Assembly (NCBI GenBank): GCA_010094045.1
Contig: ML986825.1
Location: forward strand, 1-32,099
Origin: Lojkania enalia
Lineage: Eukaryota; Ascomycota; Dothideomycetes; Pleosporales
Length of the DNA stretch: 32,099 nt
Reading direction: 5' to 3'
Part shown: positions 1-10,156 of the stretch, piece after piece
Layout: every line of letters starts with the position of its first letter
Position numbering within the stretch: position 1 is the first letter of the stretch
Program-made: the position numbers and the translations under genes
The notes under the pieces: generated by a model
What the model was told of the DNA's origin: nothing
What the model saw: only the letters and a program-made list of their open reading frames with translations
Databases searched by the model: none

Positions 1-950
1 CAACTCCTCTAGTAAGAAACCTCTTAGCTACCCTTAAGCCCTCTTAAGCCTATTTTACTAAATACACGCCTAAGATCGAAAGCTTTATAGATAGTAATAA
101 ACCTATATTTAAATAATAGCGAGCCTTAATCCTAGACTGACTTAAGATTAATATAGATTACTATTAGATAGAGTATATACGTATAGCGTTAGTATAGAGA
201 TATACCTCTAGTACTATGAAAGGGTATCTAGAGCTAAAATACCTAGCTAAATCGGACTAGTATTAGTTTAAGAATGCTAAAGAAATAATTTTACTTCTAC
301 AATTATATTTTATTATAGGTAATAAAGAGATAGAGGTATAATAGGCGTTTTAGGTCCTAAGAATAAATAAGGGAGAAACGTTCCTAACTTTTAAAGCTCG
401 CTTTATTAGTACAGCTATTAGGGGATGCGTATCCTAATCTAAGTAGTTCTTCTACTTATAGGATAAGATTCTCTCTAGCTTAAGAATACTAAACCTTAGC
501 TTTAAGCTTATATAGAAAGGCTCCTTTAATACTATAGTTGCCTACTTAACAGCCTACGATATAGAAAGGAGGAGTATTTCTAACCTTCTAGAATAAACTG
601 TAAGCCTATAGATTATAACTAAAATAAATTCGGATCGGTATTAGAAGGCTTCTAAGAGTTTATCTAAGGTAACTTACGATCTAATACTACTCTAATCTAC
701 TCTAGTATTAACACCTTGTTCTATTATAATCGCTCCCTAATAACCCAGTAAGACTCCTATACCTAAAAGGCATATAACTCTAGGTAATTACTATAACTAT
801 AGTAAACTAGAATACTTTATAAACGAATATATAGTTCTTAGAATATAAGAGATAGAGGTTAGATAAGAGGAGATTAAGAAAGAAGAGTTTCTAGACGTAA
901 ATAAGTACCACCTAGATAGTTCTCGGGTGGGAAATAGAGATGCTTAAGAA
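1..950 (+). pseudogene. gag: gag (capsid/nucleocapsid) remnant of gypsy copy A
   Basis: Gag packages the element RNA into cytoplasmic particles. The remnant is recognisable from about base 70 (PKIESFIDSNK, then a capsid-like stretch with INKGETFLTFKARF near 365-410). It ends in a nucleocapsid zinc knuckle at about 785-840. The knuckle reads YNYSKLEYFINEY. The CCHC spacing is kept, but the Cys and His positions are Tyr, as expected if TGC/TGT and CAC/CAT became TAC/TAT. An acidic tail follows (EIEVR, EIKKEEF). Many in-frame TAA/TAG codons break it. The true start cannot be assigned because the upstream part of the element is outside the window. It is upstream of pol on the same strand, as usual for the family. 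Confidence 0.8.
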
Positions 951-1239
951 AACTCTCTATCCTAGGCTTAAGTAAGTATAACTTATTAAACATCGATTTA
1001 TTATATTTATTTAGAGGAAAGTACTTCTAAATTCCTACTATCCTATATTTAAAAGGCGTTGGTGTATAGCTAAACGCTCTTATTAATATAGGCGCCTAAG
1101 GCTTCTTATTTCTTAATTCTATAGTAGCTAGATTACTCTCCTAAGTTCTATATATATTAATATAGCGTTTACCCTTTAAAATTACTGTTAAAGGTTTTTA
1201 GGACCGAATCTAAACCTTAGTTAATTAGTATATCTACTT

Positions 1240-4200
1240 ACACCTATAAATTAATAGGAGAACTATTTAAAACTACCTATTTATTATTATAGACCTAGGT
1301 ACTTAGAATTATATTATTAGTATTAAATAGTTATATTATTTTCAACTCCATCTAGATACGGATAAAAATCGGATTATATAGCCCTTTAAGTATCCTGCTA
1401 TTTATAACTCTTTACCTCCTCTTCTTATATAATTAACTTAGCTAACACGCGATAAGGAAGTAGAGCTAGATATCTAGCAACGCGACGCTCTATAGGAAAA
1501 GGACTAGTATTAGTAGTTCTACAGTCCGACTATCTATTATATTAAGGGTTTACTAAAACTACTAAAACTATATTAGTCTCTTATAGCTTATAGTCTAAAT
1601 AAGCTTAGAGCTCCTGTATACCTATATATAATAAAGTCTAAACCTAATCTAAAGAAAGTCTATTCTTCTATTATTACTCTTATCTTAGCTAATACTTTCC
1701 ACTTTAATATAAAGAGAAAAGAGAACGAGTTTTTCTCCACGTCTTTATACAAAATCGAGCGGCTAATTAAAGATAAATAAGCCCTAGAGCTAGAAGACAA
1801 GGCTGAAAACGAAGTACTAATAAATCTCTAATTACTATCTAAATATTATAAATATTAGAATATATTTAGTAAAATTATAGCTTATTAATTACTAGAATAC
1901 TACTCTTATAATTATAAGATTATCCTTACGGAACCCCTCTCTAATAGTTACAGCCTGTTATATAAGTAGAATATTAAGGAGCTAGAGGTAACTAAAAAGT
2001 ATATTATAGATAATCTATAGTATAGGTATATTAAGTAGAGTCAGAGCCTTTTTATATCTCTAATCCTTTACGTTTATAAACCTAATAGCGACCTATATAT
2101 CTGCGTAGATTATTATAAACTTAATACTCTTACCTATAAAAATATATATCTAATACCGCATATAGATAAACTCCTATTTAAACCTACTAAGGTAGTAATT
2201 TTTACTAAGTTTAATATTCGCGTAGCTTTTAATAAGATTAGAATAGACCCTAGTTCTAAGAAATATACTACCTTTTAGACTTAATACGGAACCTATAAGT
2301 ATAAAGTTCTACTTTTTAGATTATATAATAGCCTAGTAACTTACTAGCGCTATATAAATAACGTACTAATCGACTACCTAGATAATTTCTATATCGCTTA
2401 CCTAGACGATATTCTTATCTACTTAGAAGATAAGGCGATATATGCTATCTATATTAAGAAAGTTCTTAAGAGATTACGTTAAGTAGAGTTATAAGTTAAT
2501 ATTAAGAAGAGCGAATTCTATATTACCCGAACTAAATATCTTAGCTATATCCTCTTAAATAAAGGCCCTAAGGTTAATCTAGAAAAGGTAGAAGTACTGC
2601 GTAACTAGTAGCTACCTACTACCGTAATAGGTGTAAAATCCTTCTTAGGTTTTACTAGATTCTATTAACAGTTCGTACCAGAATTCTCGCGTATTATAAA
2701 GCTAATTATCGTACTATAGAGCCCTATAACCCCTTTTATATAGACTTCAGAATGTGATATTACCTTTAAGAAATTAAAGTCAGCCCTATTAAATATACCT
2801 ATACTCTACTACTTTAACCCTACGTTAGAAATAAAAATGGAAACTAATACTTCTAATAGAGTAGTTACAGGAGTACTGTTATAAAAACATCTTAATAGAA
2901 AATAGTACCCTATAATATTCTATAGTAAAGTTCTATCCGGTTCGGAACTAAACTAGGAGATTTATAATAAGGAACTATTCGCAATCGTTACTACGTTTAA
3001 GTAATAGAGAGTAGAACTTACTTTAGTAGCTACTAGGACTCTAGTATATACTAATTATTGCTTACTCGAATATTTTATAACTACGAAGGTACTTAATACT
3101 TATTAAGTTTATTAGACCGAGGAATTAGCTTAGTATTAGTTCTGAATCGAGTATACCCTAAGTAAGAATAATATTAGAGCGGATATCTTTAGTTGTTATA
3201 AATAAGATATAGAAAACTTAAAAGTAGCTTAAACTAATAACTAGTCGAGAGTCCTATTTAGACTATATTAACTTCACCCCCGAATTAATACCAAATTAGC
3301 CTAGTCCTATATTACCTAAATAATAACTTAAACGGCTATATTAAATGTTATTAAAGGCTAGGAGTAGGTTATATTACTAGACTCTCTAAAGTTAATTAAC
3401 ATATTACTATAGGAAAACCGAGCCTCCTTTACGCAGGAACGTACCCTTTTACCCTATAAGTATCAGATAGAGAATAGACTACTCCTCTACAATAATTATT
3501 TATATATTCTATTAGATTTAGGCTTTTACACGCGACTTATATAAAAGGTTTACAACTAAGTATCCTCCGCACACCTAAGCGCTACTAAAACCTATTAGTT
3601 ACTATCCTAGAAGTACTACTAAAAGGGTATAAAGACTACTTATAAACGATATATACAGAATTATATCCTATACTATAAAGCTTATCTAATATAAACCCGA
3701 ACCCTAGGTTTTATCTACTTACTTCCTATACTAAATCGACTAATATAGCACCTATATATTAATTTTAAGGATTTCTCTATAGATAAGTCCGGATATAATT
3801 AGATTATAGTAGTAATTAATTACCTGTCCAAATAAACAGTATCTATTCTCTACTATCGTATAATTAACGTATAGGGAATAGCTGAATTGTTTATTTAATA
3901 GGTATACTACTTTAGCTATACACTTAAAACTATTATTTTAGACTAAAGACCTTAGTTTATATCTAGTTTCTAGTCCGAACTCTACTATATCTTAAGTATT
4001 AAAATTAAACTATCTACTACTTATTATAAAGAGATTAATAGATAGACGGAGATTATAAACAAGTATATTAATCAGAGACTACGCTCTTTTGTATCCTTCT
4101 ACTAGAACAACTAGAGTTCTTTATTACCTATAATCGACCGAGTATAAGCAACTCTACTCTATATAACTATCAGAATATCCCTATATTAGATCCTATATAG

Positions 4201-4903
4201 ATCTAAGCCCTATTAGAGTTGGGATTAGAAATATTCTATTAATCCTATTACTATAATAGATAAATTAAATCACAAGAACGTCTTAGCTCTAGTAACTTAT
4301 ATATATATAGCCTAGAAAACTGTAAAAACTAATATTAAGAAGGTTTAGAATTGTATACGATCTATTATTAACTATTACTAGTAACCGATTAATTAGTAGA
4401 TTAGTAATATAATCTACTTAAATACTAAGAACCTTACGGTCTAGAGACTAAGCTGAAAGCTATCCGATTAATAGGAGGGCCCTTTTAAAGTACTAGAATA
4501 GGTTAGAAACTTATACTATCTACAGCTACTTCTAGAGTCGAGAATATATAATATTTTCGCACTAAACCTACTATATAAGAACCCCTAGGACCTTCTACTA
4601 GGGTAAGAAGCTCCAAAACCACCCGCTATCGCTATTAAGGGGGTAGAAGAGTAGGAGGTTGAGGAAATACTGGCTAGTAAGCTGTATTATAAGACCCTTA
4701 AATACCGTGTAAAATGGGTAGAATACAATCCTAACCCGGTCTAATATAAAGCCTCAAATTTTATAGGTTCGTCTTATAAGCTAAGAACTTTTTATAATAA
4801 GTATCCGAATTAGCTAGGACCTCTAAATACTTTAATTAAATAGATTAAGATATACGAGGATAGTATAGAGAATATAGATTACCTAGTAGATAATAATATA
4901 TAA
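1240..4903 (+). pseudogene. pol: pol polyprotein remnant (PR-RT-RNase H-IN-chromodomain) of gypsy copy A
   Basis: This remnant encoded the retrotransposon replication and integration polyprotein. Seen in order: aspartic protease near 1280-1310 (IIIDLGT, Asp codon at 1292); reverse transcriptase about 1990-2560, with the catalytic motif YLDDILIY starting at 2399 and both Asp codons kept; RNase H about 2690-3230; integrase zinc-binding region about 3560-3690 (AHLSATKTY, then NYILYYKA where Cys is expected); integrase core about 3730-4120 (LYINFKDF, ILDQRPQF, YYKEINR); and chromodomain about 4640-4860 (YRVKWVEYNPNP, KASNFIG). The first integrase Asp appears as Asn (INF). Stops occur every few dozen codons, so no product is possible. 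The reading ends with TAA at 4901-4903, although this stop might itself be a mutated Gln codon. The chromodomain in such elements is known to steer integration to heterochromatin. Confidence 0.88.
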
Positions 4904-5993
4904 GAGTTATATAGTAGATTAGAAAACTAAATTATAGGCTCGAAATTACTCCTCTATAAAATCTAGAGGGTCTAATAGCAGGCTGTTAAATACCTCTCTA
5001 GTCCTCTTCTCTTCTACTCTTCTTCTCCTTTCTTCCCTCCGGACTCCCCTTAAACTTCTTCTACCTTATTTTTAGCTACCTAAGAGCGCCGCAATATCAG
5101 CTTAAAGGTTAGATACTAGAACCTTTAGAGCTGAAACCCGATAGAGTAACTTAGTACTCTAGTAGAATAAAACCACCTAGATACTAGCTGTAAGAAGGCT
5201 ATCTTCCTAACTCTTTACAACCTAGGCTATAAGTATTAGGCTGTAAGCAGACTCTAAAACAGCCTTAAAGGCTATCTTTTTATCCTCCTTATCTCCTACG
5301 TATTAGGCTGCTACCTATAGTTTAAGATAGCCCTAGAGGATTAGAAACTCCTCCTTATAGTAGGAGGGGATCTATAAGTACGTTAGTAGTAAATACCCTA
5401 CTAGTACTAGATACAATTTATACGAAGTTATACTTTTTATTTTATAAGGTGTAATACTTATATTTTTTTAATCTTAAGGACTAAAAAGTAAATATTATAC
5501 GCCGCCCGCGGGCGAGCGTATATATAGCTTAAAGGTAGATAATTTAGAAAGCCTCTAAAGAAGTTTTAAGAGGTAAGTAGAGTAGTATATTAATTAATTT
5601 TTTCTAAGAGGCGTTAGTAATACTTTAATAATTAACGGTTCTAGGGACGCGTAATAATACGTACGGAGTAGAAGTTGTTGTTTAGTTAAGGAAGTTTAGT
5701 TAACAGCAACCTAGCAATATACTAAGGCTAGTAAATACTTGTTACTATATGCGACGAAATTGCAATATTAATAAACCGTTATAATAGTAGTTACTAGCTA
5801 ATATATAGGTTAATCATACTTACTATAAAAACCTTACTTAACATCACGTTAATATATAAACGCATCTCTATAGGTAACCGCGTATATTAGCTCTTACTAA
5901 TAAACACCTCGAAGAAATTTCTTGATACTAGAACCTATCTATAATAGCCCTAATTCCCTCCTAAACTAGTATAGATAGAGACTATCAGCCTAT
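4904..5993 (+). other. non-coding 3' region of gypsy copy A
   Basis: About 1.1 kb lies between the end of pol and the polypurine tract. I see no conserved protein domain on either strand. It contains a pyrimidine-rich stretch at 4995-5040 and a 12-bp CG palindrome at 5503-5514. The whole region is matched base for base, inverted, in copy B at about 28578-29667, so it belongs to the element and is not flanking DNA. Such a long 3' untranslated region is unusual but not unknown in fungal gypsy elements. An antisense reading frame may once have existed here, but stops prevent a call. Confidence 0.6.
5503..5514. repeat. perfect 12-bp CG palindrome (copy A)
   Basis: CGCCCGCGGGCG is a perfect palindrome, the most GC-rich 12 bases in its neighbourhood, and is kept unchanged in copy B at 29056-29067. 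It has no CpA or TpG, so it is a poor RIP substrate, which alone could explain its survival. Any regulatory role is speculation. Confidence 0.7.
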
Positions 5994-6007
5994 AAAAAGG
6001 GGGGTAG
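5994..6007 (+). other. polypurine tract of gypsy copy A
   Basis: AAAAAGGGGGGTAG lies directly before the 3' LTR. In LTR retrotransposons this purine run primes second-strand DNA synthesis. The copy B equivalent (28564-28577, minus strand) is AAGGAGGGGGGTAG. Its position marks the LTR start at 6008. Confidence 0.75.
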
Positions 6008-6286
6008 TATAATAATGCGAAGAAATTGTTCTATAAAAAGCTTTATATATAACCTTATCCTAAAGCTTTTCGCTTATCTTATCCTACCCCCAGCTCCGCC
6101 TCTTTTCCCTTCCGTATATAGTTATATACTCCCTTATAAGTAGCTTAGTAGTTCTTCTATATCCTTTTGTATAAGGCCTATAGGTGTTAATAGAATTTCT
6201 AGGTCCCTAAACCCCTATATACTCCTATATACCTCTAAGTAGATTCGTGCCGCATTTAGACCTATTATCTTACCTACGCCGTTACA
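6008..6286 (+). repeat. 3' LTR of gypsy copy A (279 bp)
   Basis: The LTR follows the polypurine tract and ends in GTTACA at 6281-6286. The family's terminal inverted pair is inferred to be TGTAAC...GTTACA: the copy B complement shows TGTAAC intact at 28285-28290, while the 5' end here is mutated to TATAAT (TG to TA and CA to TA, both RIP changes). The copy B LTR has exactly the same length. Inside is a partly self-complementary stretch with two AAAGCTTT-like blocks at about 6035-6075. Sequence identity with copy B stops right after ACA, which confirms the outer boundary. Confidence 0.85.
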
Positions 6287-6952
6287 GTAATATCTAAGGC
6301 TAATCTCTTAGTTAATATACTTCTATTTTAAGTAGATAGCTTTTAGCTTTATTTCTAACTAATTATCTATTTACTTATAAGTATATATATATATAATAAA
6401 TAACTATAATAACTTATTAGAATTATAATTATTAAAATACTTCTCTACTATAACTTTAATAGCTTTATTTAATATTATTTTTTTTTCTTCTTCCTCTAGC
6501 GCTATATATTTAGTACTTTTCTATAGCTGCTTCTTCTTAATACTTTTAATAGAGCGATTAGTAGTATAGGTACTCTTAATAGCCTTCTTTTTAGTAGTAA
6601 GCGATATAGCTTTATCTCTCTATTTTATAGTACGCTTAGTATTACTAAGTATACCTTTAAAGGATACTATAAGGTTAATTAGACGGCCTTTTTAAAAACT
6701 AGCTTAACCGTGTAGTAAAAGAACGTATTCGATTTTATAATCTTCTAATTACTAGCTCTATATTTATTAGTAAACTATAATAAAAGACTAGTATAATTAC
6801 TTACCTATATTAACTTCGCCTACTTATCTTAGTTAAAGTTAACTAGTAGCTCTAGTAGCTTTAGTAGTAGTAAGCTATCTAGACTATTAAGAAAATTATC
6901 GTTAATAGGTTCTACTTTAATAGTCGATATATTATAGAAACTATAATAAAAG
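6287..6952 (-). other. unclassified degraded DNA with a lysine-rich minus-strand coding trace
   Basis: No element family is recognised here. The stretch lies between the 3' end of gypsy copy A and the left inverted repeat of pogo-1. Reading the minus strand from about 6720 to 6415 gives a fairly long Lys/Glu-rich frame (RTIKQRDKAISLTTKKKAIK near 6640-6580, then ALEEEEKKIILNKAIKVIVE near 6500-6440) with few stops for this window. It resembles the basic, coiled C-terminal part of many proteins, including some pogo/CENP-B-like transposases, but I cannot assign it. There is a T run at about 6478-6487. It may continue at 8985, because pogo-1 interrupts the region. Confidence 0.4.
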
Positions 6953-7001
6953 TATAATATAGTTTATAAGCGAGCTGCGAATATAAGCGAGCTGCGAACC
7001 C
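6953..7001 (+). repeat. left terminal inverted repeat of pogo-1
   Basis: This 49-bp repeat begins TATAATATAGTTTATAAGCG. It contains the unit ATAAGCGAGCTGCGAA twice in tandem (about 6966-6998). It matches the reverse complement of 8936-8984 with only a few differences, all transitions. Doubled units at transposon ends are typical transposase binding sites, which is an inference here. Confidence 0.93.
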
Positions 7002-7069
7002 TACTAAGTTTTTAAGCCTTTTACAGCGTATAGTATTACAACGCATCAATTTGCTATTAATATAATAGC

Positions 7070-8870
7070 TATAATATATTAAGAAGCCTCTATAGAAGCC
7101 TTCTTACACGTACGTAAGTTATACCTAGGCTCCCTACAGCGTATATAGCGCGCTAAAGCCTGCCGGCTCGCACCTAATCGCGCCTTACCTTGCCGTATTT
7201 CTCCCTCTAGTTGCTGCTCAACAGCCTTTTAAGCGATAATATCCTCTCCCTCTGCTTTTATTAGAGTCTCCTACTTCTGTATTCGCTTCTTTTTACGCTT
7301 TTTACATATTGTTGCAGCCTTATTTACTTTCTTAAGGCTTAAGATTCGCTCGCGCATAAGTGCTATCTAATACATCGCTCTAGAAGAGCCTTTCTCTAGC
7401 TGATTAAGCCTCTTAATAATAGAAGTAGGTGACGAGTTTTTATACGCGCGAATCTAATCGCGATTTAATATTAATTGAGCTTCTAGTTTATACGCGTTGC
7501 TTGGTGTTTTAGCCTCTTATACTACTTTAGGTAGAGATACTAGCGACGGTGTATAAAGCTTTATATTAAGCTTTAAAATTACTATCTCTAGATTATATAG
7601 GACTAGACTAGCGCCTTAAAAGCTTGCGTAGATATTCTTCTTTATAATTAACTGGTTGTAGGTAGTATAGAAGGCTGGTAGGAACTTAAGCTTAGTAATA
7701 TGGTTGATATAGTCGCGTATTAGGCTCTCGACCTAGTACCTATACGCTCGCTTTAACAGCGAAAAGCAGCCAACATCTAGTAGCTATAGGAGGTGTAACA
7801 AATACGGCGGTATATAGAGGGTATATATATTATTCTCCTTGCAAATATCCTGGAATTCGAGTAAGGTATAGCTATTATAGCTGTTAATAATTAGTAGCTG
7901 GCGCGCGCCTACTCTACACTCTGCTATATACTATTAGGGTAAAAGAGGGTCTATTATTCTATATCTATCTCTATCTATATATATATATATTAATATAAGT
8001 TTAAAGAACCTACTTTCTAATATATAGTTATAACTTTCTATAGCTTTATAAGCAGTTACTCTCACCTATATATCTACTAGACGTCTCTTATAACTGTAAT
8101 ATATACTTAATAAAGTACTATAGCTAGCTAATACTAAGCTTAGTATTAGTCCAGCTATTATTACTTAGGCCGATCGCCTAATCACCTAGTATATTATTAC
8201 CCTTATACTAGGTAGAGAGGTAATACTAGCTAGTAAAGATAAGAGTAGGATTACTTACCTAGTAGCGTTAATCTTATAGATTACTATTATCTACTCGTAA
8301 TTACCTGGCTGGATTGCTTTTAGCTAGCCGCGTCTCTCTAAGCCTATAATAACTAGCTAGAAGGATATTTTATCTATTAGAAAGCTAGTCTTATTAAAAT
8401 TAAATATATTCTTATTATAGATACTATAGGTAGCCTTTATATATGCTATAAGTTTAAACTAGATACTTATAGTCTTAGAATCTTCGTAAAGAGCTTGCTA
8501 TTAATTATAGGGTCGATTAAATCGCGTTATAAGGCTATCCGTTTATTTAATAAAGTTCCTAGACTACTACTAGCTAATATAGCTAGTACCGCGCTTAGTA
8601 AGTAGCTTATTTACTATATCTTATATAGTATTTAGAGTAGGCGTAAAGTCTTACAAATCTAAGTCAAGTATATATATAATAATTACCTCTTCTTCTAGCT
8701 TAGTAATCTTCTTTAAGTTGGGCTAGTAATTATATTATATAGGCTTTCTGGTATATTAGCTATAAAGCGTACTTTTAGGGACGTTAAACGTTGCTACAGC
8801 GCGGTTAGCACTCTAGATCTAATTCTAATTAATAGCTAAAATAGCTAGAAAGATATCTACTTTACTGTAA
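7070..8870 (-). pseudogene. pogo-1 transposase remnant (Psq/CENP-B-type DNA binding, DDE core, C-terminal zinc knuckle)
   Basis: The protein catalysed excision and insertion of the transposon. Read from high to low coordinates, it shows a helix-turn-helix DNA-binding region at about 8850-8700 (DIFLAILAIN, then VPKSTLYS) and KKITKLEEEVIIIYILDLD at about 8720-8650. The DDE core follows: first motif IFNFNKTSF near 8381-8410, with Asn for Asp; second LLIINSYNSY near 7876-7905, also Asn for Asp; third LLDVGCF at 7763-7783, with Asp kept. Next comes a stretch usual for the family (KRAY, VESLIRDYINHITKLKFLPA). A Lys-rich segment at about 7320-7240 precedes a CCHC-like knuckle at about 7100-7150, reading YIRCREPRYNLRTC with Tyr at the first Cys and at the His. 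Many stops are present. The core is about 175 bp longer than in pogo-2. Confidence 0.88.
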
Positions 8871-8935
8871 GATAATTAAATAATAGTTGGTAAAGCTATT
8901 ATAGTTAATAGGTAACGTATTATAGAAAGTTTATA

Positions 8936-8984
8936 GGGTTTACAGCTTACTTATATTTATAGCTCGCTTATAAACTATATTATA
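8936..8984 (-). repeat. right terminal inverted repeat of pogo-1
   Basis: The reverse complement begins TATAATATAGTTTATAAGCG, identical to the left end over its outer 20 bases and beyond. Inner differences (for example GCG to ATA) are transitions, as expected from RIP. Confidence 0.93.
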
Positions 8985-9541
8985 ATAAATTAAAGATTTA
9001 GAGTTATATTAATAAGAGTATAATAGAAAGAAGAGTTATAGTAGAGTATTAGGCTTAACGCGATAAGTATATATACTACCTACTAGTATAGATTAGATAG
9101 AAGTAATAATAAAATATTAGTTAGTTTAGTATAAAAAACTATTATTAAAAAGCGTACTACTAGTTTTATAAAATAGTAAGTTATTATAGTTTTTTATTAT
9201 AGTATTCTTATAATATATACCTAAACACCTTATTAACTTTACTTTATAATTCTAATTTAATACTAGCTTTTAATATATATATATCTTAGTATCTATATTT
9301 ATATTTTAGGTATCTATTAATAAACTTTAACTTAGCTTTATACTATTAACCTTAATTATTAATATTAACTACTCTATTCTACTACTAATAATATATAATA
9401 TCTTATACTTAAGGAATAGTACGATTTAAAATCGTTCTAATAGGTAATAAGTTTCTCTAAAAACGGCTTACTACTGAATTAGCTTATAAAGTACTTATAC
9501 TAGTAAAGCCTATACTAGTAAAGTATTACTATTACCCTAGG
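8985..9541. other. unclassified AT-rich DNA between pogo-1 and the copia element
   Basis: I see no coding domain. The stretch is dominated by TA-rich runs and presumably continues the DNA at 6287-6952, which pogo-1 split. It holds a 28-bp repeat unit at 9175-9202 that recurs at 9542-9569, and a short direct duplication of TATACTAGTAAAG at about 9497-9522. It could be RIP-worn intergenic DNA or the end of an older element. Confidence 0.4.
9175..9202 (+). repeat. 28-bp direct repeat, first copy
   Basis: It begins AGTAAGTTATTATAG and ends TTTTTATTATAG. It matches 9542-9569 with one mismatch (T versus G in the middle). The copies are 367 bp apart. This could be two starts of a related LTR, a target duplication around a lost element, or a chance match in TA-rich DNA; the length makes chance less likely. 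Confidence 0.6.
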
Positions 9542-9569
9542 AGTAAGTTATTATAGGTTTTTATTATAG
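9542..9569 (+). repeat. 28-bp direct repeat, second copy
   Basis: This is the second copy of the 28-bp unit. It sits at the place where the copia 5' LTR might begin (TTATTATAGG could derive from an LTR start), but the matching 3' LTR is not in the window, so the LTR boundary cannot be tested. Confidence 0.6.
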
Positions 9570-9930
9570 TTATATACTATTATAAGGATTTTTAGCTAGT
9601 CTACTAAGCTATATTAGATATTAACGTACGATATTACGTATAATATTATGCCGGATATTATACTAGATATTAGCTAATATACCCCTTTTTTATATATATA
9701 AATATAGCTCGCTAGCTATCTTTAATTAACTAGTTCAGCTCCTCATCTCCCTCCCTAAGACAAGATTCGCCTCTTACTATAGTTATAAGCCTGGTTACTA
9801 TACTAAAATAACTGCAACTTAACCTTTTTATATATATATTACAATCGATATTATACCTTTTTTATTTAGTATTATAATATCGCGATATTATTATCTTTAT
9901 CGTTTACTAACGATTTTTAGGCACTCAGCT

Positions 9931-10069
9931 ATTAGAATTACGTATAAATTCTATACTTTATAAGCTTATTAACGTACTATATTATATTTAAGGCTATTCT
10001 TTTAATATTATATATAAATTCTATACTTTATAAACTTATTAATATACTATATCGTGTTTAAGGCTATTT
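9931..10069 (+). repeat. 70-bp tandem duplication (two units)
   Basis: The units start at about 9931 and 10001, with a period of exactly 70. The shared core begins ATAAATTCTATACTTTATAA (9943 and 10013), followed by CTTATTAA and TTTAAGGCTATT. Differences between the units inside the core are nearly all transitions. The repeat sits just before the copia gag frame. Confidence 0.85.
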
Positions 10070-10086
10070 TATTCTCTAGTATTAAT

Positions 10087-10156
10087 ATATCCCAGCATAT
10101 TTCTAGTATTACAACGGTTATATACTCCTCTAAAGCTATATTTAAGAAGAAGATAC
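10087..10156 (+). pseudogene. gag: copia gag, N-terminal fragment
   Basis: Reading ISQHISSITTVIYSSKAIFK from 10087 runs into the GATAC target site of gypsy-2. It continues in the same frame after that element at 17633 (LSTSSN and onward). The codon at 10087 is ATA, which I infer to be a mutated ATG start, because the frame upstream shows no family-like sequence. An open GTG-started frame (10054-10236) overlaps here only because the frame runs by chance into the gypsy-2 LTR. Confidence 0.6.
10152..10156 (+). repeat. target site duplication GATAC (left of gypsy-2)
   Basis: GATAC directly precedes the left LTR of gypsy-2, and the same five bases directly follow its right LTR (17628-17632). A perfect 5-bp duplication is the mark of integrase-mediated insertion and confirms both element boundaries. 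Confidence 0.93.

Larger units (their letters stand above)
1..6286 (+). mobile_element. Ty3/gypsy chromovirus, copy A (3' part, RIP-degraded)
   Basis: This is an LTR retrotransposon of the chromodomain Ty3/gypsy class, running left to right and cut by the left window edge, so its 5' LTR is not visible. Domain order read through stops is gag, protease, reverse transcriptase, RNase H, integrase, chromodomain, then about 1.1 kb of non-coding DNA, a polypurine tract and a 279-bp 3' LTR ending in GTTACA. That order defines gypsy rather than copia. The same family occurs in opposite orientation at 28285-32099, which fixes the 3' end by comparison. No frame is intact. Stops are TAA/TAG at places where Gln, Arg or Trp codons are expected, as RIP produces. 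If it inserted with a 5-bp duplication, the duplicated bases at this end are GTAAT (6287-6291). Confidence 0.93.
6953..8984 (-). mobile_element. pogo-1: Fot1/pogo-type DNA transposon (2032 bp)
   Basis: This is a cut-and-paste DNA transposon bounded by 49-bp terminal inverted repeats (6953-7001 and 8936-8984). It carries a single transposase gene on the minus strand. Length, long inverted repeats and a TA-rich target fit the Fot1/pogo group of fungal Tc1/mariner relatives, which duplicate a TA dinucleotide. The outermost bases are TATA on both sides, so the exact element end within that tetranucleotide is ambiguous. The transposase is broken by stops and the first two DDE aspartates are lost, so the element is inactive. 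Confidence 0.92.
9542..10086 (+). promoter_or_regulatory. putative copia 5' LTR and leader
   Basis: This stretch lies directly upstream of the copia gag frame and lacks coding features. A TATA-like run (TTTTATATATATAAATA) at 9688-9705 is a plausible promoter core. A 70-bp tandem duplication at 9931-10069 lies in the leader. I cannot place the LTR ends or the primer binding site: the 3' LTR is outside the window and RIP has blurred the terminal TG and CA. Confidence 0.4.

Noticed and set aside
4984..6286. A possible 1.3-kb LTR of gypsy copy A starting at TGTTAAATACC
   Set aside because: The polypurine tract at 5994-6007, the TATAAT/GTTACA end pair and the equal 279-bp length in both copies point to an LTR start at 6008. 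The off-window 5' LTR would settle it.
8260..8275. GTAAGT splice-donor-like site in pogo-1 (minus strand)
   Set aside because: Not called as an intron because no convincing acceptor and branch site could be placed and RIP creates many GTAAGT-like strings. It is kept only as an alternative explanation in the findings.
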